Below, one piece after another: positions 8,100 through 16,686 of a DNA stretch of 64,000 bases. Source of the stretch: Streptomyces sp. CC228A (GTDB lineage Bacteria; Actinomycetota; Actinomycetes; Streptomycetales; Streptomycetaceae); assembly GCF_021390935.1 (NCBI RefSeq), contig NZ_JAJPUI010000002.1:434001-498000 (forward strand), given 5' to 3'. The notes under the pieces are model-generated. The model saw only the letters and a program-made list of their open reading frames with translations, was not told the DNA's origin and did not search any database. The translations under genes and the position numbers were made by a program. Position 1 is the first letter of the stretch. Each line of letters opens with the position of its first letter.

Positions 8100-8411
8100 T
8101 CAGCCGATGTTGTCGACTGCCGCCTTGGCCCGCGCGAGCGTCTGCTGCGCGGTCGCGTCGTTCTTCTCCAACGTCGTCTTCAGCAGCCGAATGATGTTCT
8201 TGACCTCCTGCGAGGCGCTGTTCCAGCGCAGTTCCTTCGCGTGGTACTCGTCCGACACGCCGTCGGCCTGGAAGTCCTTCATCGCGGCCTTCACCTGCGC
8301 GTCCCGCGCCGAGATCACCTGCTCCAGACGCGCGATCACCGCCTGGATGTTGGTCTGCGCCTCCGTCGACGCCGACACGTCGTACGAACGGCGGTCACTG
8401 CCCGATGCCAT
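8100..8411 (-). CDS. ESAT-6/WXG100-like protein (pore-forming ESAT-6 family)
   Basis: The protein is 103 residues from ATG 8411; a GTG at 8423 is an alternative, but GGGGGAG lies better spaced for the ATG. It is almost entirely two helices joined by a short turn (VSDEYHAKELRWNSASQEV), the hairpin of WXG100 proteins, with the tryptophan replaced or moved (RWNS). It should be an Esx-type substrate or half of an Esx heterodimer with the next gene. It lies in the same operon as the EccC gene. Confidence 0.75.
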   Translation of the reverse strand: MASGSDRRSYDVSASTEAQTNIQAVIARLEQVISARDAQVKAAMKDFQADGVSDEYHAKELRWNSASQEVKNIIRLLKTTLEKNDATAQQTLARAKAAVDNIG

Positions 8412-8491
8412 CGAAAGGTCCACTCCCCCGCAGGTATGCGTCTGTTGATGTCGGTGTGTGCCGGCCGTGCCCGCCCGGGCGGGACGGCACG

Positions 8492-8827
8492 TCAGCGGCG
8501 GCCCGAGAAGCGGGCCGCGTCGAAGTTCGCCGTCGCCATCTGCGACCGGGCGTTCTCCCCCTGCTCCTGCTCACCCGAGCCGAACGCCGACTCCATCCCC
8601 GACTGGCCCCCGAGGATCGCCCGCAGCGAGGCGTTCAGCTCCGCAGTGATCTCGTCCGACCGTGACTTGAACAGGTCGAACGACGCCTTGCCCGCACCGT
8701 TGAACTTGCCCTCCAGGGGCGCCGCCGCCTGGATCAACTGGCGGATGAGCAGGCCCAGATCGTTCGTCGACAGATTCGACTGCTGCATCAGCGTCGTCAG
8801 GACCTTGGAGCCCATGTCGAACTTCAT
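8492..8827 (-). CDS. Second WXG100/Esx-like protein
   Basis: ATG 8827 is preceded by GGGGGGAAG and gives 111 residues. The N-terminal half (KVLTTLMQQSNLSTNDLG) and FNGAGKASFDLFKSRSDEI form the helical hairpin. The tail is Gly/Gln/Glu-rich. The pair of Esx-like genes directly downstream of the secretion ATPase gene is the usual T7SS arrangement, and the two products probably form a heterodimer exported by EccC. No RGD or other surface motif is visible. Confidence 0.75.
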   Translation of the reverse strand: MKFDMGSKVLTTLMQQSNLSTNDLGLLIRQLIQAAAPLEGKFNGAGKASFDLFKSRSDEITAELNASLRAILGGQSGMESAFGSGEQEQGENARSQMATANFDAARFSGRR

Positions 8828-8958
8828 CAGCTTCCCCCCACAACCGGTCTGATGTTCGGCTACCCGTCCATGTGTATCAACCCGACGAACCCGTTTGCAA
8901 TCCGGAACCAGGTTCCTGTGACACGGATATGACACAGTGCCATCCCGTCGCCTCTCTG

Positions 8959-10428
8959 CTACTGACCCTTCAAGTGCCTCATCAGCGCCTCGAAGTCCGC
9001 CCAGCCCGACAGGTCCGACGGGTCGCCCGGCAACGGGTAGTACAGCGCCGGGCGGGTCTCGGGGCCCAGTTCCACGGGCGGCCGGGACAGCGGGGTGCGC
9101 CGGGCGCGGTCGCCCGGAACGGCCCGGACCTCCTCCGCGCCGAGGGCGAACGCCAGCGGTACGCCGGGGCCTTCGAAGCGGGGCGGCACCGCGAGGTCGC
9201 GGCGGGCCCTGCGGATCTGCACGAGCATCGACTGCAGGCGGTGGCGGGTGGCGAGGGCCTCCGCGGCACGCGGCACGGCGTCCACCGGCGGCTCCTCGCC
9301 GGCCCCGTAGCCGAGCGCCAGGGTGACCTCCTCCTCGACCCCCGCCGTGGTGCGGCGCACCCGTACGGTGGCGAGGCCCGGCCGGTCGGGGCTGCCGACC
9401 ACGACGAGCCAGGTCGGCAGGGGGGCCCGGGCGCGGGCCACGTCGGTGAGGCGGCGGGGCGACCACGGCAGGTTCGCGGGCTCGGCGGTGCCCCAGCCGG
9501 CCGGCGGCTCACCCGTCAGCTCCCGCCAGACCGCCTCCAGGCCGCCGCCCAGCACCAGGCGCTCGTCCGCCGGGTGCACCGCGCGGTAGGTGATCGCGAG
9601 CTGCCGCTCCCCGGTGGGCGCCACCTCCCGGAAGGCGGCGGCCACCGGAGGTTCCGCCTCGGCTGTCGCCGGCGCGTCCGCGGTAGCGCCTGCCGGGGCT
9701 GCCGCCGGCCCGCCGGCGGTCGGGGCGGTCGGGACGAGGGGCGCGAACATGCCTTCCTGCCAGCGCAGTACGGCTCCCGTCAGGCCGTCGTAGTAGCCGT
9801 CCCTCTCGTCCTGCACGACCCACCGCGACGGCCAGCCGCCGAGGCTGTCGCGTACGGCGGGCGACATGTACGTGCCGGGCGGGCTGACGATCTGGAGGCC
9901 CAGACCCGCTTCGGCCGCGGCGCGGAAGGCGTCCGCGAGCCAGGCCGTCATGGCGACGACCGGCCGGTCCTGGATGACGACGGCGACCTTGTCGGTGAGG
10001 ACGTCCACCGCGGGCTGCGCGGCGGCCGGCTCGGGCGCCACGACCACCCCGTCCGTACGGACGACGTCCAGCGACCCCGCGGCGTCCGGCGGCCATGCGG
10101 AGCCCCCGGCCAGGTCCGCGAGCCGGGCCGCGAACGTGCCGGCCAGCCGCTCGGCGTCCGGTACACCGGTGCTGGCGCGGACCTCCGTCCACCAGAAGGG
10201 GACGGGCGGCGGAGCGGCGCCCATCAGGCGTTCGGCCTCGCCCTCGACCTGTACGAGAAGCGGCGCCTCGACCGAGACGAGCGGCCTGCCCGTCTCGTCG
10301 CACAGCTGCACGACGGCGCCCTCGCCCGTGAGGCGCCCCACCTTGTCGGGGCCTCCGGCGAGCAGCCCCGCGAGCACGGTCGCCGGGTCGGGCATGCGGC
10401 GGGTCAGCGCGATGACGTCCTTGGTCAT
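8959..10428 (-). CDS. DUF6177 family protein, T7SS-associated
   Basis: This soluble protein has 489 residues, starting MTKDVIALTRRMPDPATVL. It has an N-terminal domain ending near SDLRGWPSRW-like sequence (SLGGWPSRWVVQDERDGYYD), an Ala/Pro-rich linker around residues 230-255, and a C-terminal domain with REVAPTGERQLAITYRAV and an Arg-rich QIRRARRDL stretch. Streptomyces proteins of this type (DUF6177, name from memory) are encoded in esx clusters. Activity is unknown. It lies between eccC and the esx pair on the same strand. Plus-strand frames opposite it are shadows. Confidence 0.65.
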   Translation of the reverse strand: MTKDVIALTRRMPDPATVLAGLLAGGPDKVGRLTGEGAVVQLCDETGRPLVSVEAPLLVQVEGEAERLMGAAPPPVPFWWTEVRASTGVPDAERLAGTFAARLADLAGGSAWPPDAAGSLDVVRTDGVVVAPEPAAAQPAVDVLTDKVAVVIQDRPVVAMTAWLADAFRAAAEAGLGLQIVSPPGTYMSPAVRDSLGGWPSRWVVQDERDGYYDGLTGAVLRWQEGMFAPLVPTAPTAGGPAAAPAGATADAPATAEAEPPVAAAFREVAPTGERQLAITYRAVHPADERLVLGGGLEAVWRELTGEPPAGWGTAEPANLPWSPRRLTDVARARAPLPTWLVVVGSPDRPGLATVRVRRTTAGVEEEVTLALGYGAGEEPPVDAVPRAAEALATRHRLQSMLVQIRRARRDLAVPPRFEGPGVPLAFALGAEEVRAVPGDRARRTPLSRPPVELGPETRPALYYPLPGDPSDLSGWADFEALMRHLKGQ

Positions 10429-10985
10429 GTGGTCCTTCGGTCCCTCGGGCGTGTGGGGTCGGTCTGTCGGGTGTGCCCCAGGCTGTCCGGCCTGCTGGGC
10501 GTCTCCGGCCTCTCTGGTCTCTCTGGTCTCTCTAATGTCGCTGGCCTGCTGGGCGTCTCCGGTCTCTCTGGTCTCGCTGGCCTGCTGGGCCTCTCCGGTC
10601 TCTCTGGTCTCGCTGGCCTGCTGGGCCTCTCCGGTCTCTCCGGTCTCGCTGCTCTCTCAGGCCTCTCCGGTCTCTCCGGTCTCGCTGCTCTCTCGGGTCT
10701 GGCGAGTCTGCCGCGGCTGTCGGGTCTGGCGAACCTGGCGAGTCTGGCGAGTCTGGCGGGGGCTCCGGGGCTGGCGGCCCTGCGGGTTCTCTCCGGCCCC
10801 CCTGGTCTGCCGGGTCTCTCCGGTCCCGCTGGTCTGCCGGGTCCGTCGCGGTCCGTGAGGGTCCTGCGGCCGTCCCGGCACGTGTCCGGGCGGGCCCCAG
10901 GGCGCCGGGCCGGGGGCGGCGAGGCACCCGGCGGGGCAGGCGGTGCCGGTCAGCTGTGCAGGCGATGCGGTTCAAGCGGTACGGA
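10429..10985. repeat. Intergenic minisatellite, 36-bp units, between eccC and the DUF6177 gene
   Basis: No gene is supported in this 557-bp gap. Units of 36 bp starting GGCCTGCTGGGC lie at 10543, 10579, 10615 and (diverged) 10651. A 54-bp variant unit precedes them from 10489, and a looser 9-bp GTCTGGCGA-type repeat follows to about 10790. The sub-period is 9 bp. All three plus frames and two minus frames stay open, so the translations look like Leu/Ser- or Arg/Gln-repeat proteins, but none has a start with a ribosome site or family similarity. Confidence 0.75.
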
Positions 10986-12800
10986 TCAGGTGGTGTAGGC
11001 GGTCTGGATCAGGCGGTTGGCGTGGCCCCGGCGGACGAGGACGCCCCGGCCCGGCGGCTGGGGCGAGGCGTACACGCCCGGGTAGAGCTGGCCCTCGCCG
11101 CGGTCACCGTCCATCACGAGCGCCGAGGCACCGGACTCGCGCAGGCCCAGGACCAGCGGCTCGTACATGCCGCGGGATGCTCCGGCGACCCGGCGGGTCA
11201 GCACGAAGTGCAGGCCGATGTCGACGGCGGACGGGATGTAGGGGAGGAACGGCGTGAGCGGCGCCTGCCCGGCGGTGGTGAGGACGTCGTAGTCGTCGAC
11301 GAGGACCACGATGCGGGGGCCGCTGCCCCAGCTGCCCGGCTCCAGGGCGTCCAGGGGGGCGCTCTCGTCGGGCAACCGCTTCTCCAGTTCGGTGGCGATG
11401 CCGGCCGAAAGCCCCGCGCACAGCTTGCCGTTGTACGCGTAGCCGCCGAGGAACTCCTCGGGGATCAGCCCGCGCAGGCCCCGGCGCGGGTCCATGACGG
11501 CGAACACGAGGTCGTCCTCGCCGTACCGCTCCATGAGGCCCCTCGCGACCGTCCTGAGCAGGCTGGTCTTGCCGCACTCGCTGTCGCCGAGCACCAGGAG
11601 GTGCTGATCGTGCGCGAACAGGTCGAGCAGGACGGGCGCGAGGCCGGTCTGGTCCAGGCCGATCGGGACCCGGCGCGGCTCCGCCGCGGGGCCGGGCAGC
11701 AGGGCCGGTTCCAGGACGTGCGGCAGGACCCGCACGGGCTGGGCGACATCGCCGCTCCAGGTGGCGCGGACCGTGCCGGCGGTGCGTTCCAGGACCGTGC
11801 CGAGTTCGGCCGCGTCGGCGAGGCCGTCCGTGCGGGGGAGGGCGGCCTGCGCGAACAGCTTGCGGTCGGTGAGGACCCGGCCGGGCTCGTCGGGGGACAG
11901 GGTCTCGGCGAGTTTGCGGTCGATGCTGGACTCGCCGGGGTCGTTGAGCCGCAGTTCGACGCGGGTGCCGAAGTTCGACTGGACGGCGATGCGCACGTCG
12001 TTCCAGCGGAGCATGCCCGCCACCACGTGGATGCCGTAGCCGCCGCCGCGCTTGAGGAGGTCGGAGACGGTGTCGTCCAGCTCCTCGAAGTCGTCGCGGA
12101 GCGCGCCGAAGCCGTCGATGACGAGCACGATCTCGGCGGACGCCAGCTCCGGGAGGCGGCCGGTCGCGTGCAGGGTCCGCAGCTGCTCGACGGAGTCGAT
12201 CCCGTGGGTGCGGAAGAGCTCCTCGCGCTGCGCGAGCATGCCGCGTACCTCTTCGACGGTGCGGGCGGCGCGCTCCCGGTCGGCGCGGGTGGCGACGCCA
12301 CCGACGTGCGGGAGCCCGGACAGCGCCTGGAGGCCGCCGCCCACCAGGTCGAGGGCGTAGACGCCGACTTCCTGCGGCGTGTGGGTGAGTGCGAGGGACA
12401 GGACGAGGGTGCGCAGCAGGGTCGTCTTGCCGGACTGGGGGCCGCCGATGACGGCGGCGTGGCCGCCCGCGACCGTGAGGTCGAGGAACCACTCGCCCTG
12501 CCACTGCTTCGTCGGGTCGTCGAGCAGCCCGAGCGGCACCTGGAGGGGGCCGCGCCGCTTCCGCAGCTGCATCCCGCGGGCGCCGACGTCCAGGGGGCCG
12601 GCCACCCGGTCCAGCGGGAGCGCGGCGGGCAGCGGCGGCAGCCAGATGCGGCGCACGGGTGCTGCCGGTGCGCGCTCCAGCTGCTCCACCATGGTGCCGA
12701 GCTCGGTGGGGCCGGTCTCCCGGCGCCGGACGGCGGGCTCCTGCGCGTCGGTGTCGCGCCCGGGATCACCCAGGGTGTTGAGCGTCGGGTACTCCAGCAC
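10986..12800 (-). CDS. eccC: EccC C-terminal part (ATPase domains 2 and 3), separated by in-frame TAG
   Basis: This frame continues the preceding eccC frame exactly after a TAG and five codons. It can restart at GTG 12800, though its ribosome site is poor (AGGA 13 bases upstream). The 604 residues contain two FtsK/SpoIIIE-type ATPase domains. Domain 2 has AVIGGPQSGKTTLLRTLV near residue 120 and EIVLVIDGFGAL as Walker B. Domain 3 has LVLGDSECGKTSLLRTVA near residue 405 and RIVVLVDDYDVLT. In EccC, domains 2 and 3 bind Esx signal sequences. Mycobacterial ESX-1 has natural EccCa/EccCb halves, so a functional split is possible. A recent nonsense mutation is the alternative. Confidence 0.85.
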   Translation of the reverse strand: MLEYPTLNTLGDPGRDTDAQEPAVRRRETGPTELGTMVEQLERAPAAPVRRIWLPPLPAALPLDRVAGPLDVGARGMQLRKRRGPLQVPLGLLDDPTKQWQGEWFLDLTVAGGHAAVIGGPQSGKTTLLRTLVLSLALTHTPQEVGVYALDLVGGGLQALSGLPHVGGVATRADRERAARTVEEVRGMLAQREELFRTHGIDSVEQLRTLHATGRLPELASAEIVLVIDGFGALRDDFEELDDTVSDLLKRGGGYGIHVVAGMLRWNDVRIAVQSNFGTRVELRLNDPGESSIDRKLAETLSPDEPGRVLTDRKLFAQAALPRTDGLADAAELGTVLERTAGTVRATWSGDVAQPVRVLPHVLEPALLPGPAAEPRRVPIGLDQTGLAPVLLDLFAHDQHLLVLGDSECGKTSLLRTVARGLMERYGEDDLVFAVMDPRRGLRGLIPEEFLGGYAYNGKLCAGLSAGIATELEKRLPDESAPLDALEPGSWGSGPRIVVLVDDYDVLTTAGQAPLTPFLPYIPSAVDIGLHFVLTRRVAGASRGMYEPLVLGLRESGASALVMDGDRGEGQLYPGVYASPQPPGRGVLVRRGHANRLIQTAYTT

Positions 12801-12815
12801 CAGGGGGCCGGTGTC

Positions 12816-14963
12816 CTAGTCGTCGGGGTGCCGGACGGGTCCCCGGTACGCGCCGGACACGTAGCCCGCCTTGAAGCGCTCGTAGTGGCTGGTGTCGACC
12901 TTGAGGTAGCCGAAGCCGGGCAGCGGCGGGAGGTGGAAGGCGTCCTGGGTGTCCAGGACGGTGCGGGACTCGTCGGCGGAGAACGTCCGCAGCCCCAGCC
13001 GGTACGACAGGTAGGTGTCGAGGCCGCGCAGCTTGCCGCCCTCGATGCGCTGGCTGGAGAGCAGCAGGTGCACGCCGATGGAGCGGCCGATACGGCCGAT
13101 GGACAGGAACAGGTCGATGAAGTCGGGTTTGGCGGTGAGGAGTTCACCGAACTCGTCGATGACGACGAAGAGGTGCGGCAGCGGTTCGAGGTCGGGGCGC
13201 CTGTCGGCGCGCAGGGCCGCGTAGTCGCCGATGTCGGCGACGTTCCCGGCGTCCTTCAGGACCTGCTGGCGGCGCTTGACCTCGCCGGCGAGGGAGGCGT
13301 GGACCCGTTCGACGAGGCCGGCCTGGTTCTCCAGGTTGGTGATGACCCCGGCGACGTGCGGCAGCCCGGCGAACGGGGCGAAGGTCGCCCCTCCCTTGTA
13401 GTCGACGAGGACGAGCGCCAGGTCCTCCGGCGGGTGCGTGGCGGCCAGGGCGAGGACGAGGGTGCGCAGCAGCTCCGACTTGCCGGAGCCGGTGGCGCCG
13501 ACGCACAGGCCGTGCGGGCCCATGCCGAGTTCGGAGGACTCCTTGAGGTCGAGGAGTACGGGCTCGCGGGCGTCGTTGACCCCGATGGGCACCCGCAGGA
13601 AGGAGCGTTCCCCGCGGGGCGCCCACAGCCGGTCCAGGTCGAGGCGGGCCACGTCCTCGACGCCGAGGAGGTCCGCGAAGTCGACCGGACCGGACAGCGG
13701 CGCGTCCGCCAGTGACTCGGCGGACAGCCGCAGCGGGGCCAGCATCCGCGCCAGGCCCTCGGCGAACGGAAGGTCCACGTCGTCGGCGGTGCCGTGCGCG
13801 GTGATCGGCTCCTCCCCGCGCAGGTCCTCGATGACGACCCGCTCCCCGTCGACGGTGATGCGGACGCCGACGTGGCCGGGCTCCTGGATGCGCTGGGCGA
13901 GGAGGTGGACGACGGTGACGCCCATGTCCCGCAGGCCGACGGCCTCGTCCGGCAGGGGGAGTTCGACGGCGTCCTCGCCGTGGCCGTCGGAGACGACGAG
14001 CAGCCGGGACGTCATCGTCAGGGCGTCTCTGCCGGACAGTCCGCGCCGCACCTCGGCCGCGTAGGAGGCGCGGCGCCGCAGCTCGGGGGCCAGTCGGCGG
14101 GCGAGCTGCGGGAGGGAGGGGGCGATGCGCCGGGCGGCCACCGGCCCGTCGAACCGCTCGGTGTCCAGCAGGTGGGGCAGCCACTTGGCCCACTCCCAGT
14201 CGCCGAGGCGCTCGCCGGGAGCGGCGACGGCGACGCCCACGTCGTCGGGTGCGTGGAACGCCGCCACCTGCACGAGCAGGGCGCGGACCACGCGCAGGCA
14301 GTCCTCGCGGGGCCCGATGACGCTGATGTCGCCCACCCGGTCGAGGGGGACGGTGAGCGGGAGTTCGTGGCCGGTGCGGAAGCGTGCCGTCAGGGCGGAC
14401 GCCTCGTTCAGCATGAACCGGTCGGGCGGGCTGAGCACGGTGGACTCCGGCTGGGCGATCCTGAGATCGCGTACGGGCATCTCCCCGGTGCCCGTCCGGG
14501 CCCGCAGGAAGTCGCCGTCGTGGCGGCGGCGCTCCCATAGCCGCGCCGGGTCGCGCACGATGTCGTACAGCGCGTGCGGCGGCGGGTTGAGCACGTCCGC
14601 GGTCTCCCGCCGGTCCCGCTCCTCGGTGGCCAGTTCCTCGCGCAGGTCCTCCAGGTACGCCAGGTACGCCTCGCGCTGGGTGCGGCGGGTGCGCTGGGCC
14701 TTGCCGCGCTGGGAGAACACCATCACGAGGGAGCCGATGACGGTGACGACGAGGAGGAGCGCGCCGAGCGCGGCGAACTGGCTGTTGCGGACGACCGTCA
14801 TCATCACGACGGACGACATGACGCCGGCGACCGGCAGCAGCGACATCGCGACGTTGCCGGCCTTCCCCTCGGGGAGGTTGGGCGGTGCCTCGACGACGCG
14901 GGGCTCCGAGGCGGCCGGGGGGCGGGTGGTCCGGGCCGGGCGGTGGATCAGTCGGGTGCTCAT
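12816..14963 (-). CDS. eccC: EccC N-terminal part (membrane anchor and ATPase domain 1)
   Basis: ATG 14963 opens a 715-residue frame. Two transmembrane helices lie at about 40-85 (LPVAGVMSSVVMMTVV, FAALGALLLVVTVIGSLVMV). The DUF/stalk region leads to FtsK-like domain 1 with LCVGATGSGKSELLRTLV near residue 490, LALVLVDYKGGATF and LFVVIDEFGELL. It ends GAYRGPVRHPDD followed by TAG (12816-12818), with the same frame continuing DTGPLVLEYPTLN. Added together, the two parts make a normal 1,325-residue EccC. EccC is the motor of the type VII secretion channel. The gene begins 18 bases after the ATPase gene. Confidence 0.88.
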   Translation of the reverse strand: MSTRLIHRPARTTRPPAASEPRVVEAPPNLPEGKAGNVAMSLLPVAGVMSSVVMMTVVRNSQFAALGALLLVVTVIGSLVMVFSQRGKAQRTRRTQREAYLAYLEDLREELATEERDRRETADVLNPPPHALYDIVRDPARLWERRRHDGDFLRARTGTGEMPVRDLRIAQPESTVLSPPDRFMLNEASALTARFRTGHELPLTVPLDRVGDISVIGPREDCLRVVRALLVQVAAFHAPDDVGVAVAAPGERLGDWEWAKWLPHLLDTERFDGPVAARRIAPSLPQLARRLAPELRRRASYAAEVRRGLSGRDALTMTSRLLVVSDGHGEDAVELPLPDEAVGLRDMGVTVVHLLAQRIQEPGHVGVRITVDGERVVIEDLRGEEPITAHGTADDVDLPFAEGLARMLAPLRLSAESLADAPLSGPVDFADLLGVEDVARLDLDRLWAPRGERSFLRVPIGVNDAREPVLLDLKESSELGMGPHGLCVGATGSGKSELLRTLVLALAATHPPEDLALVLVDYKGGATFAPFAGLPHVAGVITNLENQAGLVERVHASLAGEVKRRQQVLKDAGNVADIGDYAALRADRRPDLEPLPHLFVVIDEFGELLTAKPDFIDLFLSIGRIGRSIGVHLLLSSQRIEGGKLRGLDTYLSYRLGLRTFSADESRTVLDTQDAFHLPPLPGFGYLKVDTSHYERFKAGYVSGAYRGPVRHPDD

Positions 14964-14981
14964 CAGCTGCTCAGACGGGGT

Positions 14982-16630
14982 TCAGTGGCGCCGCAGGGAC
15001 ATCTGGAAGACGTCGGCGGCGAAGCGGGTGACGGCCTGCCGGGTCGGCTCGGCCAGCAGGTCGGTGCGGATGGGCCCGCCGGCGGCGAGGTGCCGGTCGT
15101 ACGGAAGGACGTGCACGGACGCCCCGGTCGGTGCGAGCACGCGGGCGGCCCTGGCCAGATCGAGGCGGGTGTGCGGGGTCGTCTCGGTGAGGACGACGAC
15201 GGTGCCGGCGATCACGTGCTCGGGCAGTCCGCGCATCCATTCCAGGACCGTGCGGGTGCTGGAGACGCCCTCCGGTGTGGCGGGGGCTGTGAGGACGCGG
15301 GCCTGGGACGCGGAGAGCGCGACGCGGGCCACCTCGGCGGGCAGGGTCTCGCAGTCGACGACCGTGACGCCGAAGTAGCGGCGCAGGGCGACCATGGCGC
15401 GCCCGTACGTCGTGCTGTCCAGCATCGCGCCGATCCGGCCCTGGCTGGCGGGGAGGAGCCAGGCGTCGCCGGGCAGCCGGGTCAGGTAGCCGGTGACGTC
15501 CAGCAGGGACATCTGCGGTTCGACGATGTCCGCGATGTCGGCCGTCGTCCACCGCAGGTGCTCGGCGCCGAGCCGCAGCGGCAGGGAGCCGAGGGACGGG
15601 TCGGCCTCCACGATCAGGACGGGGTCCTGGCGGTAGTGCGCGTACGTGGTGCCCAGCAGGGCGGCGACGGTCGACTTGCCGGCGCCGCCGCGGATCGAGG
15701 TGACCGCGATCTGCCGACCGGTCGTCACCGGCTGCTGCAGCGTCTCGGCGGTACGGGTCGCTTCCGCGACCTCGCGCGCTACCGACGAGGAAACGATTCT
15801 CCGCATGGTGCGGAGGACGCGGGCGGTGCGGGACTCGCCATGCCGCGGTGTGCGGACGGCACCGGCCAGGTGTGCGTCGGCCACGGGCCGGGACTCGGCG
15901 GTGGGCCGCTGCCCGGCGGCGGGCCCGGGGTGGTGGGCCGCCGTGGGGTGCGCGGGGGCCGGGCGGGCGGAGGCCGCGGGGTGCGCGGGGGCCGGGTGGG
16001 CGGAGGTCGGGTGGTGCGCGGAGGCCGGATGGGCGGAAGCGGGCTGGGCGGAAGTCGGGGGTAAGTCGGCTGGGCGGAAGCAGGGTGGGCGGGTGCGCTA
16101 TGCACTGGGGCGGGATGCACTGGGGCGGCGCCCGGCGCAGCGGAGGCGGGTGGGACCGGGGCGGTGCCCTGGGCGGGCACGGTGCCCTGCGTAGGGGCGG
16201 TGCCCTGCGTAGGGGCGGTGCCCTCCGTAGGGGCGGTGCCCTGCGTAGGGGCGCCCGGTCCTGGGGGCGCGGGCCGGGCCGGCGGTGCGCCCGGCCCGGT
16301 GGGTGCGGCCTGGGCGGGGGCGCCCGGTGCCGCGGGCGCGGGGGTCCGCGGCGGCACGGTGGCGGTGCCCGGGGTCCCCGCCGTCTGGCCCGTGGGCCCC
16401 GGGACGTGCCCGTGCGGTCCGTCGACCAGTGGGGACTGCGGCGCCGGGGCGTCGCTCCCCGGCCCGGTGCCCGCGGACGCGCCTCCCCGGGCCGCGGGGC
16501 CGGGCCCGCCGCCGTCCGTGGCTCCGCCGACGGTCCCTCCGGAGGCCGCCGCACCCGAGGAGGAGGCGGCCGCGCCGCCGCCCCTCAGGTCGCGCAGCAC
16601 ATCGCTCTGCCAGTTGTTTCCGCTCGCCAT
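14982..16630 (-). CDS. T7SS-associated MinD/ParA-like ATPase (SCO5717 family), frame broken once
   Basis: The start ATG 16630 (GGAAC upstream) gives MASGNNWQSDVLRDLRGGG, the N-terminus I associate with SCO5717-type ATPases. A Pro/Ala/Gln-rich linker of about 230 residues follows, with repeated PTQGTA units. The C-terminal half, in the other frame, has the deviant Walker A SIRGGAGKSTVAALLG, VLIVEADPSLGSLPLR and VTVVDCETLPAEVARVA. The frame changes by one missing base at the C5 run 16057-16061, where C6 gives a smooth HPAS/SAQP repeat. Total length then is 549 residues. If the break is real, the ATPase could start at GTG 15884. Role: membrane-linked ATPase of T7SS loci, like mycobacterial EspI. 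Confidence 0.78.
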
Positions 16631-16686
16631 GTCGTTCCGCCCCGTTGCCCTTCTTCTCCGCCTCGCGCGCCGCTCGGCACGCCGAC

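Noticed and set aside
10489..10790. Leu/Ser-repeat or collagen-like protein encoded by the minisatellite
   Set aside because: Several frames are open because of the 9-bp period, none has a start with a ribosome site, and codon bias does not favour one frame.
8872..13715. Long open plus-strand frames of 708 and 919 residues opposite the DUF6177 and eccC genes
   Set aside because: They are antisense shadows of GC-rich genes: no domain, no ribosome site, Arg/Gly/Ala/Gln composition, while the minus strand carries clear families.
14982..15884. Stand-alone 300-residue ParA-like gene starting at GTG 15884
   Set aside because: The upstream frame from ATG 16630 has the family's MASGNNWQSDVLRDL start and joins the ATPase after one restored base, so a single longer gene is more likely.
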